DNA from: a virus
Virus record (IMG/VR): IMGVR_UViG_3300010157_000069
Location: 1-60,447 of that record
Length of the DNA: 60,447 nt
Direction: 5' to 3' (one strand)
Both the position numbers and the translations under genes were made by a program. Shown in pieces: positions 23,648 through 31,406 of the stretch; positions within the stretch are counted from its first letter, which is position 1; each line of letters begins with the position of its first letter. Below the pieces are notes generated by a model. The model saw only the letters and a list, made by a program, of their open reading frames with translations. It was not told the origin of the DNA and made no database searches.

Positions 23648-25891
23648 TTATAAAATTATCCATCGTTGTCCACTCGCAACATTAACATAGTAACTACTAG
23701 CTATGGTTAATGGGCCAACGGAAAGTCCATTTGTATTTGCTGCAATCGTTGCATTACTGGTTATATATGTACTGTTGAGAAGAATTAATGGAGCAGGACC
23801 AGTATTTGCCACAGCGAAAGCTGCATTAGCTTGCGTGAAAGCACCGTTAGCATATATGCTGGCACTATTAGCCTGTGCATATGCGGAGTTAGCATATGTA
23901 CCAGTTGTATTTTGACTACCATATGCAGAATTCGCTTGAGTGAATGCAGCTGTAATGCTGGTGTTTTGGGTTAAATTGATTGCATTTGATGAAGTAAAAG
24001 CCGCATTGGCTTGTACGAAAGAACCATTGGCATATATTGAAGCACCATTAGCTTGTGCATATGCGGAGTTAGCATATGAACCAGACGTTATGGCATTAGC
24101 ATTTGCATTATTGGCCGCCAAATATGCTGAGTTGGCATATGTACCAGTTACATTTTGACCACTATATGATGCATTAGCTTGTACGAAAGCACCATTGGCA
24201 TATATCTGCGCTGAGTTTGCGGTATAGTATGCTGAGTTGGCATAAGTTGCGCTTACATTTTGAGAATTGAAAGCCGCATTTGCTTGTACAAAAGCACCGT
24301 TAGCATATATCTGTGCTGAGTTTGCAGTATAGTATGCTGAGTTGGCATATGTACCGGTCACATTTTGTGATGTATATGCAGCATTCGCTTGTACAAAAGC
24401 ACCGTTAGCATATACACCAGCTGAATTGGCGGCTACAAATGCAGAGTTGGCGTAAATACCAGTTGTGTTCTGTGAACCATAAGCTGAATTCGCTTGAGTG
24501 AATGCAGATGAAATACTTGTATTATGTGTGCTGAATACCGAATTAGCAAATATGTATACTGCGTTAGCCTGTACAAAAGCACCATTAGCATAAACACCAG
24601 ATGTTATTGCGTTGGCGTTTGCATTATTAGCCGCCAGATAAGCTGAATTAGCATAGATACCAGTTGTTATAGAATTAGCATTGGCACCATTAGCTGCTAG
24701 ATAAGCTGAGTTAGCATAGGTACCAGTTACATTCTGTGAACCATAAGCCGCATTAGCTTGTACGAAAGCACCATTTGCATATATCTGCGCTGAGTTTGCA
24801 GTATAATACGATGAATTGGCATAGGTACCAGTTGTTATTGCATTGGCATTGGCGTTGTTAGCTGCCAGATAAGCTGAATTGGCATATGTACCGGTTACAT
24901 TCTGAGAAGCATATGATGAGTTTGCTTGTGTAAATGCTGATGAAATACTGGTATTCTGTGTGCTGAATACCGAATTAGCAAATATGTATACCGCATTTGC
25001 TTGAGTAAATGCGGAATTAGCATAGGCACCAGATGTTATAGCATTTGCGTTGGCATTATTTGCGGCTAGATACGCTGAATTGGCATAGGTACCAGATGTT
25101 ATCGCATTCGCATTGGCGTTGTTAGCCGCTAAGTAAGCTGAATTGGCATATGTACCGGTTACATTCTGAGAAGCATAAGCCGCATTAGCTTGTACAAAGG
25201 CACCATTAGCATATAGACTTGCGCTATTGGCTTGTGCATATGCTGAATTGGCGTAAGTGCCAGTTACATTCTGACTACCATAAGCCGCATTAGCTTGTAC
25301 GAAGGCACCATTGGCATATAACTGAGCTGAATTAGCCGTATAATATGCTGAGTTAGCATAAGTGCCTGTAGTTATTGCATTAGCATTAGCATTGTTAGCT
25401 GCTAGGTATGCTGAGTTGGCGTATGTACCTGTTACGTTTTGAGAACCATAAGCCGCATTAGCTTGTACGAAAGCACCATTTGCATATATCTGCGCTGAGT
25501 TTGCAGTAAAATAAGCAGAATTGGCGTATGTACCTGTTACGTTTTGAGAACCATAAGCCGCATTGGCTTGTACAAAAGCTCCGTTAGCATATATTTGTGC
25601 AGAGTTAGCTGTATAGTATGCTGAGTTAGCGTATGATGCTGTCGCTGCAGGTGATGTTGTTTGTGTTGTTCCATCGACAAAGGTTATACCATTGCCTGTA
25701 CCTGTAATTACATGATTTCCAGTATACACATTACCAACAACACCCAAACCACCAATCGATATGACAAGCGCACCAGTTAAATTTGATGTAGAATTATTTG
25801 CTCCAGAAATAGAAACATTTGAGCCTACCGTTATAAAGGTATCTACTGATGTATTTCCGTATATTCTTGTTCCACTTAGAAGTTTTGCCAT
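23648..25891 (-). CDS. Long heptad-repeat fibre shaft protein
   Basis: A 747-residue fibre. Residues 1-75 form a beta-type head (MAKLLSGTRIYGNTSVDTFI, GNGITFVDGTTQTTSP). About residues 80-690 are a nearly unbroken series of seven-residue units of the form x-A-N-x-A-x-x (YANSAYY, TANSAQI, YANGAFV, QANAAYG, SQNVTGT), five of which make a frequent 35-residue super-repeat. The units FSTQNTSISSAFT introduce 11-residue stutters without breaking coiled-coil phase. The C-terminus (TIASSYYVNVASGQRWIIL) is a short beta cap. Alanine in both core positions predicts a thin, long, probably trimeric shaft. At DNA level the 21-bp units are highly similar, so copy number may vary. Confidence 0.8.
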   Translation of the reverse strand: MAKLLSGTRIYGNTSVDTFITVGSNVSISGANNSTSNLTGALVISIGGLGVVGNVYTGNHVITGTGNGITFVDGTTQTTSPAATASYANSAYYTANSAQIYANGAFVQANAAYGSQNVTGTYANSAYFTANSAQIYANGAFVQANAAYGSQNVTGTYANSAYLAANNANANAITTGTYANSAYYTANSAQLYANGAFVQANAAYGSQNVTGTYANSAYAQANSASLYANGAFVQANAAYASQNVTGTYANSAYLAANNANANAITSGTYANSAYLAANNANANAITSGAYANSAFTQANAVYIFANSVFSTQNTSISSAFTQANSSYASQNVTGTYANSAYLAANNANANAITTGTYANSSYYTANSAQIYANGAFVQANAAYGSQNVTGTYANSAYLAANGANANSITTGIYANSAYLAANNANANAITSGVYANGAFVQANAVYIFANSVFSTHNTSISSAFTQANSAYGSQNTTGIYANSAFVAANSAGVYANGAFVQANAAYTSQNVTGTYANSAYYTANSAQIYANGAFVQANAAFNSQNVSATYANSAYYTANSAQIYANGAFVQANASYSGQNVTGTYANSAYLAANNANANAITSGSYANSAYAQANGASIYANGSFVQANAAFTSSNAINLTQNTSITAAFTQANSAYGSQNTTGTYANSAYAQANSASIYANGAFTQANAAFAVANTGPAPLILLNSTYITSNATIAANTNGLSVGPLTIASSYYVNVASGQRWIIL
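23800..25640 (-). repeat. 21-bp heptad-repeat array in fibre gene
   Basis: Nearly continuous 21-base units (seven codons, x-A-N-x-A-x-x), roughly 85 by eye, often in 105-base super-units. Neighbouring copies differ mainly at synonymous positions. The array spans most of the gene at 23648-25891. Confidence 0.85.
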
Positions 25892-25911
25892 AGTATGTTA
25901 TTTATTCTAGG

Positions 25912-26757
25912 TTAAAAAGGTGTGATAGTGTAAGTGTATTCATCAAAGTAACCACTGACCATATACGTTCCAGTGTTGGTTCTGCGTTCGGCAAAATCTG
26001 GAGTCACTATCACTCCAGTAGCACCTATTCCCTGATAAGGAGTTAAATATCCTGCTTCAAATTGAGCACCCCAACCATAAAATCCTGTTGCACCGTCACC
26101 TACATAAGTAGGGTTTACAAGGCTGGCATTAGTGGTACTTTTTGTTATACCAATACTACCTGTTAATGTTCCGGCTCCTGCTAATGCGGTATTGGTGATA
26201 TTACCAGTTACACTTACTCTATACCATCCATTTCCTTTTGGTTCGGAAGTTGAAGTAATATATGTTCCGCTACCGGATGTTGCTATATTATTAATAACTC
26301 CGGTAGATGGATTTACATTTATGCCGATTCTATCAGGTTGTTGATATCCTGTTGCAAAATATAAAGTTAAGTAGGTCGATGCAGAATATGATTTTACATG
26401 TACCGACCATGTATAAGTAGCAACTCTTTCTAATACAGTCATTGGATCTGTGAGTATTGTATGTCTACCTAACGGTGCTGAGTTCAATAGTAAATCTGCG
26501 GTTAGCGTACTATTAGGTGCTGCTATTGCATTTCCGGTTACTACTACTTGACCCGAGGCAGTGTTCCACCCGGTTGCGTTATCAAATTCTTGAGAAGAAA
26601 TGGCTAAATTCTTAATAGGTGATTGTGTAACTTCATCAAATAGTGCCGCATATACTCCTGCGGGTCCTACTTTAACAGAACTATAGGCTACTTCATCAAA
26701 TGCCACACTTGATTGAAGTATTCCAGTGGGAAACAGTTTAGTTATAGTTGTTGCCAT
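25912..26757 (-). CDS. Carbohydrate-binding-like fibre protein
   Basis: A 281-residue protein. Residues about 65-235 match a beta-sandwich of the carbohydrate-binding type frequent in phage fibres: KNLAISSQEFDNATGW at the start, then GNAIAAPNSTLTADLLL, YTWSVHVKS, SEPKGNGWYRVSVTGN and a closing YGWGAQFEAGYLTPYQGIG. The N-terminus (TKLFPTGILQSSVAFDEVAY) and C-terminus (NTGTYMVSGYFDEYTYTITP) may attach it to other fibre parts. Its start overlaps the stop of the long heptad fibre upstream by one base, suggesting it caps or decorates that shaft. Receptor binding is inferred, not shown. Confidence 0.72.
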   Translation of the reverse strand: MATTITKLFPTGILQSSVAFDEVAYSSVKVGPAGVYAALFDEVTQSPIKNLAISSQEFDNATGWNTASGQVVVTGNAIAAPNSTLTADLLLNSAPLGRHTILTDPMTVLERVATYTWSVHVKSYSASTYLTLYFATGYQQPDRIGINVNPSTGVINNIATSGSGTYITSTSEPKGNGWYRVSVTGNITNTALAGAGTLTGSIGITKSTTNASLVNPTYVGDGATGFYGWGAQFEAGYLTPYQGIGATGVIVTPDFAERRTNTGTYMVSGYFDEYTYTITPF

Positions 26758-29700
26758 TATCCAAATACCGTGTCTAAACTACCTGTAGCTGAGTTATAAT
26801 ATTGATAGACTACACTTACATTGCTATTGACAAATCCAACTCTATTACCAACATAAATACTGTCTGCAACGCCGACACCACCAAACACTTGTAATGCACC
26901 TGTAGTATTTGATATAGATGTGGTTGTATTTGTTATTATTAAATTACCAGTAATTGTTACATTACCGGTAATTGTACCACCAGTATTTGCATTGACTGTA
27001 TTGTTTGCTCTTGTATAAGCCGCATTAGCTTGTACAAAAGCACCATTGGCATATAATGATGACGAGTTTGCAACATTAAATCCGGCGTTTGATTGTACAA
27101 AAGCACCGTTAGCATATAGTTGTGCTGAGTTTGCAGTAAAGTAAGCAGAATTGGCATATGTGCCGGTTACATTCTGACTACCGTAAGCAGCATTCGCCTG
27201 AACAAATCCACCGTTAGCATAAAGTTGTGCCGAGTTAGCCGTATAGTAAGCTGAGTTGGCATATGAACCAGTCGTGTTCTGACTTATGTAAGCTGCATTT
27301 GCCTGTGTATATGCATTTGTGATATAAGTGAATACATTATATCCACTAACATATATTGTGTTGGCTATGACATTTGCTTTTACAGTATTAGCTATTAGAT
27401 TTGCACGTTGATAAGAAGGATCTGTAATTATAATATTGTTATTGGGTGATACTTCTGGTGTATAACCTTCAAATATATTCCATTCTTTTGTATCCGAATC
27501 TCGGAAAAAACCTGTGTGTGCGTTTGTTCCATTATTATAATGTGCAGCAAAACCAATATCTAATGCATCTGAGTAATAATTTCCTAAACCCAATAATATC
27601 AAAGTATCTTTTACAGTAAAAGATTCAGTATTGGTTGTTATAGTAGTACCTAATACAGTCAAGTTACCTTGAATTGTTGCATCTTGGACAATGGTTAAAT
27701 TGCCTGTAATTGTTCCGCCTGCCAAAGGTAAAGCATTATTAGCTTTCAAGAATGCAGAGTTTGCATATGACCCAGCTGAATTAGCAAAACTAAGTGCAGT
27801 ATTGGCATATGTACCTGTCACATTCTGGCTACTATAAGAAGCATTGGCTTGTACAAAAGCACCATTTGCATATAACTGTGCTGAATTGGCCGTATAATAT
27901 GCCGAGTTAGCATATGTGCCTGTAGTTATTGCATTTGCATTGGCGCCGTTAGCTGCTAGATAAGCCGAGTTTGCATAAGAACCAGATGTTATGGCATTCG
28001 CATTTGCATTATTAGCCGCCAGATAAGCTGAGTTAGCATAAGTTCCTGTTACATTTTGACTAGTGTATGATGCATTTGCCTGTACGAATGCACCATTAGC
28101 ATATAACTGTGCTGAATTGGCGGTGTAATATGCTGAGTTTGCATAAGAACCAGATGTTATTGCATTCGCATTTGCGTTATTAGCCGCTAAGTAAGCTGAA
28201 TTAGCATAAGTTCCTGTTACATTTTGACTAGTGTATGATGCGTTAGCTTGAGTAAATGCACCATTCGCATATACACCAGCAGAATTTGCAGAAAGAAATG
28301 CTGAGTTAGCATATGCACCTGAGGTTATTGCATTTGCATTAGAATTGTTTGATGATAAAAATGCAGAATTGGCATATGAACCGAATGTTATTGCATTAGC
28401 ATTCGCACCATTGGCCGCCAAATAAGCTGAGTTAGCATAGGTACCAGTTACGTTTTGGGAAGCATAAGCTGAATTTGCCTGTACAAAAGCACCATTGGCA
28501 TATAACTGAGATGAATTGGCTGTATAATATGCTGCATTAGCATATGTACCTGTTACGTTTTGTGAACTATAGGCCGCATTGGCTTGTACGAGAGCACCAT
28601 TCGCATATACGCCAGCAGAATTTGCTGTTGTAAAAGATGCATTAGAATATGCATAAGGTGCAGCCGCAGTAACTTGATATGTTGTATCGGGAAATATTAC
28701 ACTAACTGAAGTATTAACAGAATTTGCATATATGATATTAACACCACCAATATTTCCACTCGAACCGGTTGTGGTAAAATAAGCAGCTGTTACATTATTT
28801 GCAACTGTTAAATTATTGGATACAGTTAAGTTGCCTGCTGTAATTATTGTGCTTGTATTTTGTAATGCCGTATTTGCAACTCCAAAAGATGCATTGGCCT
28901 TAACAAAAGCACCATTCGCATATACACCAGCAGAATTTGCTGTTGAGAATGCTGAGTTAGCGTAAATACCAGTAGTATTTTGAGAACTAAATGCTGAGTT
29001 AGCGTAAATACCAGTAGTATTTTGAGAACTAAATGCTGAGTTAGCGTAGGCACCAGTTGTTATTGCATTGGCATTCGCACCATTAGCCGCCAAGTAAGCT
29101 GAATTGGCATATGTACCGGTTACATTCTGAGAAGCATATGCTGAATTTGCTTGCAAGAAAGCTGCGTTTGCCGCGCTACCAGCTGAAGTTGAATTTGCTG
29201 TTGCGAAGGCAGCATTAGCCTGAGCAAATGCACCATTAGCATATACACCAGCAGAATTTGCAGTATAGTATGCTGAGTTAGCATATGTACCAGATGTTAT
29301 TGCGTTAGCATTTGCACCATTGGCTGCTGTATATGCGGAGTTAGCATATGTGCCAGTCACATTTTGTGAAGCATATGATGAGTTTGCTTGTGCAAACGCT
29401 GATGTAATACTGGTGTTCTGTGTTAAATTAATTCCATTCGATGAAGAATAGACCGAATTTGCTTGAGTGAATGCACCATTGGCATATGTACCAGATGTTA
29501 TTGCGTTGGCGTTTGCATTATTGGCTGCTAAGTAAGCTGAATTAGCATAAGTTCCAGTTACATTTTGACTAGTATATGCAGAATTGGCTTGTACAAAAGC
29601 ACCATTCGCATATAAACTCGCTCCATTTGCTTGTGTAAAAGCGGAGTTAGCATAGATGCCGGTGGTATTTTGACTATTATAAGCCGAATTGGATTGTACA

Positions 29701-30263
29701 AAAGCACCATTAGCATATAATGCTGCCGAATTGGCGGTATAATATGCTGAGTTGGCATATGTGCCTGTTACATTTTGACCAGTGTAAGATGCATTTGCCT
29801 GAGCAAAAGCACCATTAGCGTATATCTGTGCTGAGTTTGCGGTATAGTATGCTGAGTTAGCATAGGTTCCAGTTACGTTTTGTGTATTAAAAGCTGCATT
29901 CGCTTGAGCAAAAGAACCATTAGCGTATGTTTGTGCCGAATTGGCTGTATAGTACGCACCATTAGCATAGGTACCTGTAGTGTTTTGGCTAATGTAGGCC
30001 GCGTTTGCCTGAATGAAAGCGCCATTAGCATATAGTGCCGCAGAATTTGCTTGAGAATGACTAGAATTTCCATGAATATATGCTGCATTTGCTTGTAAGA
30101 AAGCTGCATTCGCTGATAAGAACGCAGAATTGGCATATGATCCAGTAGAGTTTTGACTACTATAAGATGAGTTGGCCTGAAGATATGCGGTATTTGCATA
30201 GTCACCTGCAACCCGTACATCTTTATTCTCTTGATTACCTAAAATGGTATAAATTGTCTTCAT
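26757..30263 (-). CDS. Very long heptad-repeat fibre protein
   Basis: A 1168-residue fibre, the longest heptad protein in the window. Residues about 15-480, 550-840 and 985-1110 are seven-residue x-A-N-x-A-x-x units (YANSAYL, AANGANA, YANGAFV, SQNVTGT) with 11-residue stutters. Two non-repeat islands interrupt the shaft: about 480-540 (TAGNLTVSNNLTVANNVTAA) and about 845-970 (AGGTITGNLTIVQDATIQGN, SFTVKDTLILLGLGNYYSDA, DIGFAAHYNNG), a beta domain common in these fibres that also occurs in the gene at 31407. The C-terminus (TGALQVFGGVGVADSIYVGN) is a beta end-piece. It overlaps the carbohydrate-binding-like gene by one base. A perfect 42-bp tandem duplication at 28951-29034 shows recent repeat change. 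Confidence 0.8.
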   Translation of the reverse strand: MKTIYTILGNQENKDVRVAGDYANTAYLQANSSYSSQNSTGSYANSAFLSANAAFLQANAAYIHGNSSHSQANSAALYANGAFIQANAAYISQNTTGTYANGAYYTANSAQTYANGSFAQANAAFNTQNVTGTYANSAYYTANSAQIYANGAFAQANASYTGQNVTGTYANSAYYTANSAALYANGAFVQSNSAYNSQNTTGIYANSAFTQANGASLYANGAFVQANSAYTSQNVTGTYANSAYLAANNANANAITSGTYANGAFTQANSVYSSSNGINLTQNTSITSAFAQANSSYASQNVTGTYANSAYTAANGANANAITSGTYANSAYYTANSAGVYANGAFAQANAAFATANSTSAGSAANAAFLQANSAYASQNVTGTYANSAYLAANGANANAITTGAYANSAFSSQNTTGIYANSAFSSQNTTGIYANSAFSTANSAGVYANGAFVKANASFGVANTALQNTSTIITAGNLTVSNNLTVANNVTAAYFTTTGSSGNIGGVNIIYANSVNTSVSVIFPDTTYQVTAAAPYAYSNASFTTANSAGVYANGALVQANAAYSSQNVTGTYANAAYYTANSSQLYANGAFVQANSAYASQNVTGTYANSAYLAANGANANAITFGSYANSAFLSSNNSNANAITSGAYANSAFLSANSAGVYANGAFTQANASYTSQNVTGTYANSAYLAANNANANAITSGSYANSAYYTANSAQLYANGAFVQANASYTSQNVTGTYANSAYLAANNANANAITSGSYANSAYLAANGANANAITTGTYANSAYYTANSAQLYANGAFVQANASYSSQNVTGTYANTALSFANSAGSYANSAFLKANNALPLAGGTITGNLTIVQDATIQGNLTVLGTTITTNTESFTVKDTLILLGLGNYYSDALDIGFAAHYNNGTNAHTGFFRDSDTKEWNIFEGYTPEVSPNNNIIITDPSYQRANLIANTVKANVIANTIYVSGYNVFTYITNAYTQANAAYISQNTTGSYANSAYYTANSAQLYANGGFVQANAAYGSQNVTGTYANSAYFTANSAQLYANGAFVQSNAGFNVANSSSLYANGAFVQANAAYTRANNTVNANTGGTITGNVTITGNLIITNTTTSISNTTGALQVFGGVGVADSIYVGNRVGFVNSNVSVVYQYYNSATGSLDTVFG
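26990..30220 (-). repeat. 21-bp heptad-repeat array, interrupted
   Basis: More than 100 units of the same 21-base pattern, interrupted by two non-repeat islands (about 27350-27730 and 28640-28850). Shares long near-identical blocks with the array in the gene at 23648-25891, so cross-gene recombination is possible. Confidence 0.85.
28951..29034 (-). repeat. Perfect 42-bp tandem duplication (two heptad pairs)
   Basis: The 42 bases at 28951-28992 are repeated exactly at 28993-29034, followed by the first 13 bases of a third copy. In protein this is a 14-residue unit containing SSQNTTGIYANSAF. Base-perfect identity, where other heptads differ at synonymous sites, points to a recent slippage or recombination event. 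Confidence 0.9.
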
Positions 30264-30264
30264 G

Positions 30265-30591
30265 TTATGTTATTTCTAATAGACTAACTATCACATCAAC
30301 TGAAGAAGCTGTATTTGTATTTACTGAAAGATAATCACCAGATTCCAATACTACTTTTTGGCCGCCGCCTATTGGAATTAAAGAACTTCCTGGATCAATC
30401 TGAGCACTTTTTACCATATAAAAATTTGAACCACTAATGTTTAAAATAACATTTGCAGATATTGAAGTATTTAATAGATTTGCAACTGACATACCAATAA
30501 TTGTGGCTTGAGTTCCGGCGCCAGCTGTATACACTACTGTCGGAGATGTACCGACTGCGGCCGATCCATAATTTTTAAAACTATTTGCCAT
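30265..30591 (-). CDS. Small conserved virion protein
   Basis: A 108-residue beta-rich protein, MANSFKNYGSAAVGTSPTVV, then TIIGMSVANL and VKSAQIDPGSSLIPIGGGQK, ending SSVDVIVSLLEIT. The pattern (a strand with VGT, a turn with a cytokine-like name IIGMSVAN, then a surface-loop GGG) is recurrent in small structural proteins of T4-like aquatic phages. No catalytic motif. It is separated from the next heptad gene by one base and follows a gene with short heptad repeats. Probably a fibre- or baseplate-attachment domain; the exact role is unknown. Confidence 0.65.
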   Translation of the reverse strand: MANSFKNYGSAAVGTSPTVVYTAGAGTQATIIGMSVANLLNTSISANVILNISGSNFYMVKSAQIDPGSSLIPIGGGQKVVLESGDYLSVNTNTASSVDVIVSLLEIT

Positions 30592-30617
30592 TTTTATTTC
30601 CTAATAACTTATATTTA

Positions 30618-30995
30618 TTAACCTAATGCAATCGCATAAGCCAATGCATCTGAATCAGCTGTATTTGCTTTAGAGAAAGCTGCATTTGCATAAATTCCAG
30701 TTGTATTTTGACTAGCATATGAAGAATTTGCGGCAATAAAAGCAGCATTTATTCCAGCAGTCGCAGAATTTGCAGCTGCAAAAGCTAGGTTTGATTGATT
30801 ATATGCTGTAGAAACTTGCGATAAAGCAGTATTTGCAGTAGATAAAGCTGAATTAGCTACATCGTAAATTTGCTGAATCTGTTGAGATTGACTTGATGCA
30901 CCTAAAAATTGTGCAGTGGATTGTACAGATGCGGGTGCTCCTGGTCCAACCCTTACACTAATTTGTGATATAGGATTTACTACTACTGTTGCCAT
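30618..30995 (-). CDS. Short heptad-repeat fibre-type protein
   Basis: A 125-residue protein. The N-terminus (MATVVVNPISQISVRVGPGA) is beta-like; residues about 35-110 consist of heptad-like units (YDVANSA, STANTAL, YNQSNLA, FAAANSA, YANAAFS) of the same family as the long fibres. It could be a short connector that continues the coiled coil of a neighbour or a truncated relative of the larger shaft genes. Its start overlaps the gene at 30995-31360 by one base, so the two are translated together. Confidence 0.65.
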   Translation of the reverse strand: MATVVVNPISQISVRVGPGAPASVQSTAQFLGASSQSQQIQQIYDVANSALSTANTALSQVSTAYNQSNLAFAAANSATAGINAAFIAANSSYASQNTTGIYANAAFSKANTADSDALAYAIALG

Positions 30996-31360
30996 TATGC
31001 ATCTGTACCATAAGAATTGGTTACACCAGTAACTCCTGGAGATACATAAATTTGTCCTTCTAACACCCTAGAAACTTGATTTGTTGCACTTGTTGTGATA
31101 ACATCATACACATACTTGCCATACGGAATGTTTGCGGTTACTGGCGCAGTTAAAGAAAGTGTTATAATTCCGTTGTTTGCACTGGTAATTGTTGTTGTAA
31201 TATTGAACGCAACATTGGCGGTGGTATAAGACTTTTTAGCTCTTGATGATACAGTAAATCCTGTAAGATTATAAGGGCTTCCGTAATCGTCAGCTAATGT
31301 TAGTTGTGATGTAAAAGTGGAACCTTGTTCCAAATATTGGTCTGAATATCCTGCGGCCAT
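30995..31360 (-). CDS. Small beta-rich structural protein, fibre-attachment type
   Basis: A 121-residue protein that begins MAAGYSDQYLEQGSTFTSQL and continues with a DYGSPYNLTGFTVSSRAKKS loop and IPYGKYVYDVITTSATNQVS. The pattern (an EQG(S/A)TF strand, NLTG, then a KYVYDV strand) is typical of small phage baseplate or fibre-anchoring immunoglobulin-like domains. A CATAAATA box 32 bases upstream could drive it separately from the S74 fibre. No enzyme motif is visible. Structural assignment is from pattern and context. Confidence 0.68.
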   Translation of the reverse strand: MAAGYSDQYLEQGSTFTSQLTLADDYGSPYNLTGFTVSSRAKKSYTTANVAFNITTTITSANNGIITLSLTAPVTANIPYGKYVYDVITTSATNQVSRVLEGQIYVSPGVTGVTNSYGTDA

Positions 31361-31391
31361 TTGTTGTACCTTTTATTTTCTGCACTCAACA

Positions 31392-31399
31392 TATTTATG
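31392..31399 (-). promoter_or_regulatory. Candidate late promoter box CATAAATA in the fibre operon
   Basis: Minus strand reads CATAAATA, one mismatch from the T4 late box. It lies in the 46-base gap after the S74 fibre gene, 32-39 bases before the ATG at 31360. One of the few gaps in the region with room for a promoter. Confidence 0.4.
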
Positions 31400-31406
31400 A
31401 TATTTT

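Noticed and set aside
23800-30220. Regularly repeated DNA resembling a CRISPR array or satellite
   Set aside because: The units are 21 bp, in frame, without unique spacers, and translate to a consistent heptad protein pattern in long open genes.
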